Assembly: GCF_008831285.2 (NCBI RefSeq)
Contig: NC_045145.1
Location: 12,400,802-12,464,801 of the forward strand
Reading direction: 5' to 3'
Source of the DNA: Nymphaea colorata
Lineage: Eukaryota > Streptophyta > Magnoliopsida > Nymphaeales > Nymphaeaceae
DNA length: 64,000 nucleotides
A model generated the notes under the pieces. The model saw nothing but the letters and a program-made list of their open reading frames with translations. It was not told the origin of the DNA and did not search any database. Positions 27,201-37,500 of the stretch are shown here, one piece after another. The position numbers were made by a program, and so were the translations under genes. How positions within the stretch are numbered: position 1 is the first letter of the stretch; every line of letters begins with the position of its first letter.

Positions 27201-28867
27201 GGAAATCACAAGTTCATATTAGCACGAGTGGGATTTAAGTAATTCATTTAATCAAGCATATTTAATTGAATACAAGTATTTATAAAACGAATGTGATTTA
27301 TTGAAGTTTGAATACAAGTAATTGAATACAAGTGTTAGCACAATGTGTTTAACCTGTTAATACATCCATTTTGAATGATTTATTGGATCGAAATCACAAG
27401 TTTGTATGATAATAAATAAGATCGAAGTCGTTAATTTGCTCCCCTATATTTAATCTAATGTGTTTCGCTTGTTATTACATGTGTAATGAATGATTTAAAT
27501 GATTGAAATCACAAGTTCATATGGATACAAGTGGGATCTGTGCTTTTGTTTGATCCATTTTACTTAATTCAATGAGTTTAACTTGTTGTTATATTTATAG
27601 TCAATGACCTAAGGTGTTGAAATCACAAGTTCGTATCAGTACGAGTGGTATTTAAGTGATTCATTTGATCACACATATTTGATTCAATGTGCTTTACTTG
27701 TTGTTGCATTCATATTGAATGATTTAGTTGATTGAAATCACAAGTTTGTATGAAAATAAATAAGATTCAAGTCGTTCATTTGCGCCTTTATAGTGTATCT
27801 AATGCGTATCACTTTTTATTACTTCTATAATGACTAATTCAAATGATTGAAATGTGGTATATGCTATAGTTTGATCCCTTGTAGTTTCACTCATACTGAT
27901 ACAAACTTGTGATTTCAATCCCTTATATCATTGCTATTGTTGCTGCATTTACAGTGAACATTATAAGGGATTGAAAGTACAAGTTCATATAAATACGAGT
28001 GAGATGTAAGTAATTCATTTGATCAAGTTTTGCACATTCAATTAAATATATGTGATCAAATGAATCACTTAAATCCCACTCGTATTGATTTGTACTTGTG
28101 ATTTCAATCTCTTAGATCATTCACAATAGATGTAACAATGAGTTGAACTCATTGGATCAAACTAACTCATAGATCCCATTTGTATCTATATAAACTTGTG
28201 ATTTCAATCATTTAAATTGTTCATTATAAATGTAATAACACGTGAAACACTTTAAATCAACTCTAAATGATCAAACAAATGACCCGATTCTTATTTGTTT
28301 CCATGCAAACTTGCGCTTTCAATCAACTAAATTATTCAATATGGATGACAACATTGCAAATGTATTTAATTAAGTAGACGTGATGAAATGAATTACAAAA
28401 ACCCACTCGTATTGATACGAACAAAAAGTTCTACTTATTGGACTAACTACAAGCATCAAACTAATGGTATACATCAGATTTGTGTCCATATGAATTGGTG
28501 ATTTGGATCATTTAAATCATTCCTTATACATGTAATAACAAGTGAAACACATTAGATTAACTATAAGAGAACAAATGAACCACATGAATTTCATTCATTT
28601 TCATACAAAGTTGTGATTTAAATCCACTAAATCATTCAACGTGGATGTAGCAACAAGTTAATCACATTCATTGAAATATGTGTGCTTAAATGACTCGCTT
28701 AAATCCAACAATATTGATACAAACTTGTGATTTCAATTCATTAGATCCTTACTATTGACGTAACTACAAGTTCAACTCATTGGATTAACTACAAGGGATC
28801 AAACTAATGCATAGATCTCATTTGCATACATTTGAACTTGTGATTTCAATCAACAAAATCAATCATT
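18271..28867. repeat. diverged domain of the satellite
   Basis: From about 18271 the subunit order changes and similarity between neighbouring units falls. New subunit variants appear, such as gagttgaactcattggatca, gtggtttcaatcg and acgtgatgaaatgaat. Reverse-oriented subunits dominate from about 23880 to 27900, with the words gaacttgttgttacatc and gaacgatctaagggattg. The core period near 115 bp remains but the 1.2 kb unit is hard to follow. This fits an older or less homogenised edge of the array. Confidence 0.7.
23152..23685. mobile_element. GC-rich insertion with CT-repeat core, hAT-like right end
   Basis: The block differs abruptly from the AT-rich satellite. It starts with gggcccggcccgactcccg, carries about 300 bp of imperfect ctccctctccctctctgctc repeats, then has two copies of a 32-33-bp word containing cccgacaatattatcgggcc, and ends with gcccggcccgatgcccaccc. 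On the other strand the right end reads taggggtgggcatcgggccg, like the ends of many plant hAT-type nonautonomous elements (family knowledge). The left end lacks a matching terminal repeat, so the element is truncated or the insertion was complex. Long open frames on both strands (23100-23684) come only from the simple repeat and are not genes. Confidence 0.55.
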
Positions 28868-31191
28868 TCATCCATGCGAAACCATACTAGGTTGAGCATT
28901 CCACACCCTTCGCCCTAGGACAGTCCGAGAACTTGGGAATATGTCCCCAGCTAGGTGAACTTTGGAGGATTCCCGAATGGCTGCAAACCCGAAGGTTGGC
29001 TGGAAATCAAATGCACCCGCCCACGCAATTATAGAGGGTTTTGGATGTACCTTGCTGGAGCTAGTCCAGCACTCACTGAGGAAGAAGGCCAAGTATATCC
29101 TCGGTATTCAGCAATACTCCATAGCTCAATCGGCTACAAGTCCTCTGATGGCGGTCAATCTCGAATGTGCAGGCTCCTAGTGTTTAAGACAACACTAGCA
29201 GTTTACTGTTCTTGTAAGAAACAGCTGAACAGAAAGTAATGGAGGAGGTGCATCACCCGAATAGCAGGAAACCCCATTGGAGTGATGTAGATTGGGGGAA
29301 GCTATCTTCAGATTGGCGCTGAAGATCGCCCTTCTCCTTCAAATGGACTGTAGATTGGAATGAAGTCCACCACCAGCCTGCTACGCCCGTGATGTGCACT
29401 TCCAGAAAACAGGAGCAGTCACTGTATGCAATCAGAAATCTCAGATGAATGCAGGAGTGGAGATGCTTCACCGGAGATGATATCAACCCCTACTATCTGT
29501 AATCAAATTCGGGGGATGCTGGCGTCGAATGGGTGACGATGCACGCCTCTTTAAGACAGCTCCTTGCTACAAGATCAAGCTCCAACAGGTTCTGCTTCTT
29601 GCCTAATTCAACAGATCGCTGCCACAGCTAGCAGCAGAGAGTTTGGTGCTACGAAGGAATCAAGAGCTCAAGCAGAAGATAATTCTACAGATCATCAAGC
29701 TCAAGTCATGGAGAATGCATCAAAGAATCGATTTCACCCAATTCTGTCACAGAATTTGGGGAAACGGGTAAGAATCCCTCACGCAAGTGTGGAACCCACT
29801 CCCAAACTAGCATTCCTTCAAAAAATCATAACTCCGTGTATAGAGGTCCAAAAATCACAAAATTTGATCTCGAGGAAGCCAAGATCCAAAGGATTCGACA
29901 CTCCAAAAATCAGCCCCAAAGTCATTCCCAATGGGTGACTTGTTGAAGCTTGACGTTGCGCCTGGTTTTGCCTGAAATCAGCCTGTCGCAGGACTCAGGC
30001 AACGTTTGGAGCCAGTCACATTCAAAAATTCACCAAAATTCACTCGTAGCTCGGATTGAGTTGAAATTTGGACCAGTGATAGCTGAGATTATGTACGAAA
30101 AAATTCAGCTTCCAAAAGGTGAGTCATTGTGGATTGAAAACAGCCTAGTATCTGGTGTCACTCAGAACTGCACCACCTAATTCCACGATCTGCCATCATG
30201 ATTCCGATCAGCTCCGGCGAACTATCCAAAACAGCTCAGATTCTTCCCAAGCTTCACCAAAATAATCCCCCAAGAGCTATGAAGGCGTCTGAGCCATTTC
30301 CCTGCTCAGATCAACCTCCGATCACCGAAATTGTGCTGATTTTTTGAGATTGCTACCACTGTCTTCAGAACAGGAATTCAACCTCTGTTTCTTCATCTTC
30401 AGTTAGTCGATTCCTCACTGTTTCACTCTGTAACTTGACGCAAGGGATACACAACGATTAGATATAGATTGAGACAGTAAGAATCAATTCTTAAAAGAAT
30501 TGAGATCGATCTAAGTCAGACTTTAGGCGATTTGCCTGAAACAGGGATTGTTCTCGCCTGAACTCGTCAGCCTCTCAAATCCTTCGATCTCTGTCAGATC
30601 AGACCAATCTATTCTTCTCGTTAGATGGGTTGACTCAAATCGATCAGAATGTCAGCATCCTCTCCACTTCTGATCAGGTAAACAGGAAGTTCTCGCGGTA
30701 GAATATCCATAGAGAAGGATTTCAAACTGATTGGGAAGTTCCTTTGGCTCTCGACGTGCAGTTCAGGAATTCCTCGGATGAGCTATGATCTGTTGCACAA
30801 CCGAGTGATCCATTTTCCGATTCCAGCCTCTAAGTGCCTCAACGATTGGAGAGCACTTGCACTGTGATCGGATCTACTTCTGCACTGTATTCGACATCTA
30901 CAGTTTCGGTAGCCTTCCCGGTTCGGCTCCTCTAGTTCTGTAGGCGATCTTCTTCTCCAACAAAGTCTCCTTCACAGGCCAAGCTTTTGGCACCACACTT
31001 AAGCAGCTCAAACTCTCCCATGCGGGAGGGAAAAGGTTTCTTTTATTGATTCAATTTCCAAAAGTTACAAGTGTTGGCATAGTCTCCAGCTTATATGTTG
31101 CTGGACTGTCTCGGGTTTAACCCGTTGTCTCGAACTAATACGAGTACAAGACTTGACTCAATCAAATTCAAAACAAAACAAATACAATGAC

Positions 31192-31266
31192 TCGGTCTGG
31201 GCTTGAACCCAGCCATGATGCGCTCAGGTTAGCCTGAGTTCTTGCCAACTAAACCTGACCCGGACG
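31192..31266 (-). other. tRNA-like segment with box A and box B words
   Basis: Read on the minus strand, the segment carries tttagttggcaagaactcag, close to the RNA polymerase III box A, and about 40 bases on ctgggttcaagcccag, which fits box B and forms a T-arm-like stem. Between them ctcagg and cctgag can pair as a stem. The loops are not of normal tRNA size and the acceptor ends do not pair clearly, so this is not a working tRNA. It could be the head of a tRNA-derived SINE or a chance/decayed tRNA copy. Confidence 0.3.
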
Positions 31267-31719
31267 CACTCTTGGTTGCGCCCAGTCTTCCTTGGTCTCT
31301 TATAGCTGACACAGTCTTTCTCTGCTTGAACCAGCTACCTCTGCTCTTCAGCCTTGCTGTACTGACCACTGACCTGACCGAACCTAGTCCCTTCCATGCT
31401 CTACTCACCACTCACCTGACCGAACCTTTCTTGAACCCATTGTATGCTCCTCGCTCTCGTCACCGGCTACAATTTGTAGGCAGCAACTCTCTTTAGTCTT
31501 CAGATTAACTTCACAACAGATATCGCTGCCCTCCGCAATCTCCCTGGCTGGCTTGCGCCTAACGCCTTACGCTTCGGTCTCCTCGGAAGTAAGATTGACC
31601 TCACTAGCCTCCAGACTGCCTATCTCAATCGGCCCTTCAGTCTTGCAGTCTACATTTAGCGCCTCAGCTTTGCTCGACATGGAATTAGCCTCAGTTCGCT
31701 CAAAACGCCTTGGCCCTCC

Positions 31720-32091
31720 CTATATCTTCTCTCGGTTAACCTCACAATGCCTAAAGTCAATAGCTTCAACTGATGCCATGCTAGCCATCTCCCCACTTCT
31801 GACCATGACTTCGATAGCAGCTAGTATCCTGCCTACGTCCTCGGCCACACTCGGCTGTGCTCTAGGTAGGTGCGCATCAAGTCCACCCCCCTTGAATGGA
31901 GCTTGTCCCCAAACTCTCTTTTGACTTATATCACGGTCTGTTGGAACTGCCTTAATACGGTTCACATCTCCACCCTGACCTGCCCAGCTTGGATGAGGAC
32001 CATAGTCCCTCGGCAAGGACCTTAGTAAAAACTTTTGGTATATGGGAGGTCCTTGGTCACCCCTGTTGGCATTCGTCATGAACCTAGTCAT
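31720..32091 (-). CDS. unrecognised 123-residue open frame
   Basis: The minus-strand frame starts MTRFMTNANRGDQGPP and includes RDYGPHPSWAGQGGDVNRI and SVAEDVGRILAAIEVMVRSGE-like segments. Composition is mixed and protein-like rather than low complexity, with a Gly/Pro-rich first half and a helical C-terminal half. No motif places it in a family. Downstream on the same strand the frame decays into stops, and a tRNA-like segment and a poly(A)-signal-like word follow, so it may be the remains of a retroelement gag-type region. I assign no function. Confidence 0.25.
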   Translation of the reverse strand: MTRFMTNANRGDQGPPIYQKFLLRSLPRDYGPHPSWAGQGGDVNRIKAVPTDRDISQKRVWGQAPFKGGGLDAHLPRAQPSVAEDVGRILAAIEVMVRSGEMASMASVEAIDFRHCEVNREKI

Positions 32092-32226
32092 ATTATAGGT
32101 TTGGTGAGCTTGTAAATCGACAATTTTAAGTTTGTGAAATGAAAGATGCAGAACTAGGTAGGATTTTTATTTCTAAAATTTTGGACATTAATTTCAAGTT
32201 CATCTATGGAGTTCGATTTTCTAAAG

Positions 32227-32228
<2 letters not shown>

Positions 32229-32282
<54 letters not shown>

Positions 32283-32292
32283 AAAAAAAAAG
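32229..32292. repeat. (TA)n-(CA)n-poly(A) microsatellite
   Basis: About 40 bp of alternating TA are followed by about 14 bp of alternating AC and then a run of A. It is a plain compound microsatellite in noncoding DNA, and the short frame read through it is an artefact. Confidence 0.95.
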
Positions 32293-32471
32293 CCACTAGA
32301 ACTTTAACTACTAGGCTTTATGAAAACCATTTAGGTAGGTCGATTTTAAACAGATGAGACGGTAGAGATTAAGTGTTTAAAAAACCAACATACCCAAGGA
32401 GAAGAGTGTGAGAGAGGAAGAAAAAAAAAGAAAACGAATTCATTTTCTTAAACAAACCAAGCTGGACCAAT

Positions 32472-32818
32472 AAAGCTGCACAATGAGTCGAGCCAACCCG
32501 GGCTCAACTCGTTTTAAATGAGTAGACTTCGAGTTTAAATTTATACTCAAGAGTCGAGTTTGAACTGTAAGAATTTGGCTCGTTTTGACACAACTTGGCT
32601 CAACTACTTAAAATTGGTTCTTTATATTTGAATTAGTTAAGTCAAAAAGTTGGTAAGTTAAACAAGTCAAAAGCAACTAGATAGGTTAACATAAACAAGT
32701 TAAACAAGTTGAGGTCAAGTTCAACCCTATATAGTCAAGTCGATGAGTTTAAGCCGAACTCAAGCTCAAGTTTTTTTAATCAAGTTGAGCTTGACTCGGA
32801 TCGTGTGCAACCTTATAG
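32472..32818. mobile_element. MITE-like element with imperfect terminal inverted repeats
   Basis: The left end reads aaagctgcacaatgagtcga and the reverse complement of the right end reads taaggttgcacacgatccga, which match imperfectly over about 20 bases. The interior is full of ctcgagttc-, caagttgag- and gtcaag-type words, as in the many short plant elements with cga(g/c)tc-rich ends. No coding frame is present. A target-site duplication was not clear. It is most likely a nonautonomous DNA transposon remnant. Confidence 0.5.
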
Positions 32819-32970
32819 ATCAACATAGCAAACCAAGCCACAAACAAACCTAAAGGTACCCAACTTAATAATGTCAATTGAAGCAAATCAACATAGCCAA
32901 TCTTTTCCGACCAAAAGCTACATATATATAAACCACTGCTTGTCTGCCCCTAGTTTTGTCATCGAACTTC

Positions 32971-33165
32971 TCAACAAGTAACAGTTTTTTGTCCTTGTTG
33001 TAAGCAATAGCACACCGTGCTTCCGCTGCTCTTAGCCTTCATGTCGAGCATATAATATGACTGTACAGGGTTCACCATAACAGTCTTGGACTGTTCTGTA
33101 ATTTGCGGCATTTGAGCCTCTTTCAGTTGTGATTCCTTCTTTCCCTTGGAAGAACTACTACCCAT
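32971..33165 (-). CDS. small hypothetical protein with MGSSSSK start
   Basis: A 64-residue minus-strand frame begins MGSSSSKGKKES and ends QQGQKTVTC with a TGA stop. Gly at position 2 and Ser at position 6, followed by lysines, match the known pattern for N-myristoylation with a polybasic patch, which would place the product at a membrane (inference). The rest is polar with three cysteines and no recognised domain. It lies just upstream of, and opposite to, the decayed VAL-type gene. It could equally be a chance frame or an exon of something lost; no homologue comes to mind. Confidence 0.3.
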   Translation of the reverse strand: MGSSSSKGKKESQLKEAQMPQITEQSKTVMVNPVQSYYMLDMKAKSSGSTVCYCLQQGQKTVTC

Positions 33166-33993
33166 CTACTCTGCCCTTCTCCAGGACCTTGTGCTGCTAT
33201 GGTCTTTGCAGACTTTGTGTCAACAGCCGTTATAACAGTCTTGAACTGCACGTCGGCCTTCCATTGATGGTTTCACAGATCAATATACAAAAAAAAAATG
33301 GAGTCAGGCTCCAGTGCCAAATTTTGGACTTGCGCAGGTATAGCAATCTCTTGGGCTTTTGCACTCCTTAGCTTGGAATTCCAACTCATGTTCAATGATG
33401 AAGTTTCCTAGAACTGAAAAGGTAGGTGAGAAACTCCTAGAATTGGAGCAGGCATCTACCTGCTTTGTTGAGAACCAAAATGTATTTGAAAAGGAAGCAG
33501 GTGGTGACTTCAAGCTCCCTGCACATAATAAGATTGACATTGGGAATTCAGAAATTAATGTGCGGAGTCGTTTAGGTGCATCGGTTCAAGATAATATAGG
33601 AGGCTTGCTGGATACCAAGCATGTGAAAGAAAGAAAGATCCATGAAACTGAAAGCAACATGATCCTAAGCTCAAGAAATCTCTTGATGGTCAAAAACATG
33701 AATCATCTGGTTCATGCCAAAATGTAACACAACGTTATGCTTCTCTGAAGGACAATGAAGCAAAGGATTCAAGCAAGCCTTCTGGATCTCATTCACGTGA
33801 ACAGAGGCATTCTATGTTGCAACAGGAAAATCCTTTCAGCATTCATACTGTACTGTACTTTCCTAAAGAGGCAAAAAAATCAGGCCACCATGGCAAGGCA
33901 TCGCACCAAAGGATGGGCAGGAAATTAGTCTATCCTTTCTGGATATTGGCCAAGGATCAGCAGCAATCAGGAGCTTCAGAAAATATCAGGAGA

Positions 33994-34133
33994 GTATCCA
34001 CTTCTACGTAGTTTGAGAATTGTACCGTAAAGCATATTTGCTTGGCGTGATTGATTCACTCCAAAATTTGCACTTGATTTGTTGATATTATAGTGTATCC
34101 AAGTCCTCCATGTGATCCATGACCTTCCGTAAG
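33994..34133 (+). other. intron in the VAL-type pseudogene
   Basis: The donor is aga|gtatcc and the acceptor is cgtaag|ctcaaattc. Joining the two gives an in-frame [12 protein letters not shown] run, the expected lead into the B3 domain. This supports that the copy came from genomic DNA rather than from a spliced transcript. Confidence 0.7.
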
Positions 34134-34599
34134 CTCAAATTCTATTATCACCCCTTTATCTGAGAAAACATTGAGTGCTAGTGATGCAGGTCGGATAGGG
34201 TGCCTGGTGCTGCCAAAAAAGTGTGTACAGGTATGTTACTGAAATTTTTATTGTCGTCTTTTCTAAATCTAAGACCATGTTAGACTTTTTCGTCCTCTTG
34301 TTTTGCCATATACTAGAGCGTCTAACTTGTTTAGAGCTGCTTTCTTCCTTGGACTTCCTTCAATTAAATTTGGTTTTTGGTACACTCATATGCTTGATTC
34401 TTATGCAATTCTTAATCTTGAACAGATATACTTCCCAGCAATTTCTCATCCTGAAGGACTGCCTCTTAGGATTTAGGATGCAAATGGAAAGGATTGGGTA
34501 TTTCAATTTTGATTTTGGCAAAATAATAACAGTAGGATGTATGTGTTGGAAGGTGTAACATCATCATTCAGTCAAAGAAACAGCAAGCTGGTGACATAG
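34134..34599 (+). pseudogene. B3 DNA-binding domain exons of the VAL-type pseudogene
   Basis: Exon 34134-34230 encodes [19 protein letters not shown] and on to LVLPKKCVQ, the first B3 strands. After the 34231-34425 intron, exon 34426-34599 encodes IYFPAISHPEGLPLRI, then a stop, DANGKDWVFQF, then a stop, FWQNNNSRMYVLEGV and, after a one-base loss, a run ending QAGD before a gtaatg donor. Both stops are explained by C-to-T changes (CAG to TAG, CGA to TGA), the typical decay of methylated cytosines. Where family members have Arg-Leu after RIG, this copy has Cys-Leu. The domain cannot be translated whole. Confidence 0.85.
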
Positions 34600-37500
34600 G
34601 TAATGTGGGCAGCCTGGCCATTTCTTCTTGCTTGTGCATGCAATGTTTGGCACGCAAATAACTAAGAAGCCTCTCAATCATCCTTGTGCGTCCCATTAAA
34701 TTTACACTTTCTGAAGTTGAGTGACCTTTTTTTGCATATAAATCAGCAAATGATTGTGATTTCTGTTCAAGCCATCCAAACTTCATGAATTGACAAAGCT
34801 TTCTACCAGACATAGCACTATTGTTTTTGAGTAGTATCCCATTTAATATAAGGCAACTGGTGTTATGTTATTAGAGGTCATACTGGAATACAGTATTATG
34901 ATCAGAATAGGTTCATAGCCCCATAACCATGTTGTTTGGTCATAACTGTATAGGAGTTATGACCATATATATACTTATATATCGTGTGCTGTATAAGTAA
35001 ATGTACCCTATTTAGTACATATTTAGTTGATTTTGATTCTTAGTTTAGTTGAGTTTGGTTTCTAGCTAGACATATGTTGGATAAGTTGGGATGATGTGGA
35101 TGAGCAATAAGGAAACTAAGCGAGAACATGGGTAAGCATGTGATTTTATTTGGTTTCCCTTATGGACCCAAATTCGAAGGGCATCACACTTAATCCCCTT
35201 TCCTCACTTATGGGTCCTATTTCTCATCGCTGTTTAGGTAGTAGTTTTTTTGAAATGGGATTCTAGATTTTAGTTGATTTGATTTTTTTCATTTACATAA
35301 CCTTATACTAGCTAACTATTTCATGTAGTCTTGCTACGTTTAGTTGTTTTAAAATGGTGGATATGCTTGAGAAGGCCCTATGGTGTTTCCGGCACATAGC
35401 CATCTAACCATTCATCTTAACAACCCCCCATCTCCAGCATGAGGTAGATTTCCTTCCATTTATCCATCCTTCTTGTTTGCTCTTCTTAGCTGGCGTAAAG
35501 AATTTTCAAGTGTCAAAAGTGAGAGTAAGAGAAGGTGTTCCATCTTCAAGCATCATCGACCACACTGTCCACCATGCTGCTGGGTCCTCTATTGAACTTT
35601 TTCTTTACAGGTTGGGACTTGGTTCCATTTGGAATCGTGTTAAGGTCAGGTCTTATTGGTGAATTTCAAACAGGTTTAGAGTCTTTAGACTTTGAGACCT
35701 AGGTTCAGTATGTATCTTTTTTTTAGAGTTAGTTTCATGTAGTGCATCAGTTAACTAGAGTCCTCATCATGTGAGACTATTGTTGAAGGTCAATTGTTCA
35801 GACTTTCTTCTTGTGGTGCTTTACTGGCCTTCTTTAGGTGCATATTTTATTTGTAGTCTAATCCAGTGGGGACATGGGTAGTTTTCTTATTTCATGCTTG
35901 TTTGAATCTTAGTTAAAGTGGTTGGTGTCTGATTGTTAAGTGTCGTGTTTTCTTCATTGAGCTTGTGATTTTGAATATGTATGTTAGTTGCGCATGGCAT
36001 GGTTACACCAATTTATATTTTATAATGTATATGAATATTGGAGCTGTTATGCCTTGGTATTTACTTTGTGTGTTTGTTTCTCTTCATTAGTCAAGTCTTT
36101 CTGAATGGGTCGAACCTAGTTAGTTAGCTGAATTATTTTGCAAACATATATTAGTCATCGATTCATTTTTTCATTATTTGTCTTTGGTCATTGACATTCC
36201 TTATATCATAAGCATTCAGTATTTTTGAAGGTCCTCTGTTTCCGTTAAGTCAATACAACATTTAGTTTTGGTATCAACTCTTTACAAAGACAGGTCTAGC
36301 CATGATTTGGCAAACCTGTAAAAACTACAAAAATCATTCTCTGTTTCAGAGACAGAAGACTTATGACGTTCTGATCTGGGATAAAGTTGAATTTGGCTTT
36401 GATTGTTGGTTTGAAGTTTCTTGTGTGAAAATCAGCCGACAAAATTTCAATTTTTTTTCAACTTTGAGTATTTTGATATATTGTTGTTAAACTTTTCGCT
36501 GTTTCTATTTCTCACAAACAAAAATTTTGGAAACTGAACTCTATTTCTTGTTTTATGAATTCTATCTAGGAAACAATTTTTTCAATTTTACTTTTTACAA
36601 ATTTTTTAGTTATTATTATTATTACTTATTTAAGGCTCTGTATCCATATTAAAGCCAATACTCCAACCTACACAGGTTTAGACTTTTTGTTTAGTGGGGA
36701 GAATTGTGATTTTGCATATATTTGTGTGTTATTGCTAGGAAAATTACCTAGTAAGGTTTTTGATTGCCTTATTTTGTTGGAGCCCTCCTCACTTGGGTCT
36801 CCTCTAGAGTTAGAGCTCAAGCCTGTTCATGTCTTTGACAAGGAGTGGGCTGCCGAGCCACTAGGTCCTTGCTTTAGGATCTCAAGGCATCACTCTTCCT
36901 TGGAGTCCTTGGTGAGTCCGAGGATAGGGATGTGGTGCGACCTCTAGGTTGAGAATAAGGAGGGAGGCATAACGTGCATGGGTGCTTAGGGACTTGGTAG
37001 GGATTCAGCTTGGCTAGCTGGGTGCTAAAGGAGAGGGGCGTGGAGGGTATGGGAGTGATTGAAGTCATAGGGCTATACATGAGAGAGAGAGAGAGAGAGG
37101 GAGCGAAGGGTCTTGAATCTCCCTTGTGCATGTCCTTCATCATTTTCTGTAAAGCCAATCGAGTTTCTCTAAGTCGAAGATGGATCCATTTGGTTGTCCT
37201 TATGAAATTTATGTTTTTTTTGTGAAGAACACATTTTAAATTGAATTTTGTTGATGTTTTGATCTAGATCGTGATGCAAGACAGTTTGGTTTTAAATTAA
37301 ATTTTCTGCTTGTTGCCTTCTTAGCTGTAGTTTAGTATAGTGGTTCACGGTAGTACTCGTGGTTCAGAATGCCATGCTTGTTTGAGTCTTAGTTAAAGTA
37401 GTTGCAGTTTAGTATAATGTTAAATGCAGATACGTTAGTTGCACATGTCGTGGCTATACCCAGGTATATAAGGATGCATGTGTATACTAGAGTTTTATAG

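Larger units (their letters stand above)
1303..28867. repeat. complex satellite array with ~1.2 kb higher-order repeat
   Basis: The whole stretch is built from variants of one subunit of about 110-120 bp, whose core reads aacttgtgatttcaatc, then a taaatcatt block, then atgtaataacaagtgaaac. Subunits occur in both orientations: the reverse form reads gatttaaatgattgaaatc followed by acaagttcatatgg. A landmark (tgaacttgtgatttcaatc followed by aacaaaatcaatc) recurs at about 1321, 2526, 3756, 4569, 5654, 6855, 8064, 8862, 9483, 10219, 11030, 12216, 13405, 14606, 15816, 16824, 18051, 18970, 21042, 23070 and 28831. Many steps are close to 1200 bp; shorter ones are deletion variants. No coding potential is seen; the few open frames are short and patternless. 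The function is unknown. A heterochromatic or pericentromeric role is possible but cannot be shown from sequence alone. I do not recognise it as a named satellite family. Confidence 0.95.
28868..32100. other. GC-richer gene-poor block, probably old retroelement DNA
   Basis: Base composition rises sharply right of the satellite. The block has several modest open frames, among them plus-strand frames at 28955-29239, 29564-29938 and 29950-30180. I recognise no conserved domain, reverse transcriptase or integrase motif in them. Near 31027-31050 the minus strand reads gaatcaataaaagaaacc, a possible polyadenylation signal, and a tRNA-like segment lies just upstream on that strand. The mix of a fading gag-like frame, a poly(A) signal and no introns suggests a degraded LTR or other retroelement, but the terminal repeats were not found. 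Organelle DNA was considered and not supported. Confidence 0.35.
33300..34599 (+). pseudogene. VAL-type B3 transcriptional repressor, degraded fragment
   Basis: VAL (HSI2) proteins are plant nuclear repressors that bind RY motifs with a B3 domain and silence seed genes. Here a plus-strand coding trail runs from about 33300. A polar segment (VGEKLLELEQASTCFVENQN at about 33421) leads to a SGYWPRISSNQELQKISG block at about 33934-33990, like the sequence that precedes the VAL B3 domain. The B3 domain itself follows with SASDAGRIG (about 34169-34195), LVLPKKC, FPAISHPEGLPL and SRMYVLEGV. Intron borders are readable: 33994-34133 joins gga-ga|c in frame, and 34231-34425 joins cag|ata. Lesions: a frameshift near 33650, further breaks before 33960, an in-frame TAG in the exon from 34426 (where the family has Gln), a TGA (where the family has Arg) and a one-base loss near 34565. 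No N-terminal zinc finger, CW domain or later exon could be placed, so it is partial and dead. Confidence 0.8.

Noticed and set aside
1303-28867. CRISPR-like array of repeats and spacers
   Set aside because: Units are long, diverged, in both orientations and without unique spacers; the neighbouring genes are plant genes.
28868-29240. Possible organelle DNA insertion
   Set aside because: The composition suggested it, but no organelle gene, tRNA or rRNA could be recognised, so the claim has no support.
31192-31266. A working tRNA gene
   Set aside because: Box-like words are present, but the arms have wrong loop sizes and the acceptor stem does not pair; kept only as a tRNA-like segment.
34568-34813. 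81-residue minus-strand frame
   Set aside because: Its end overlaps the B3 exon in antisense and the rest lies in the presumed intron; no domain was seen.
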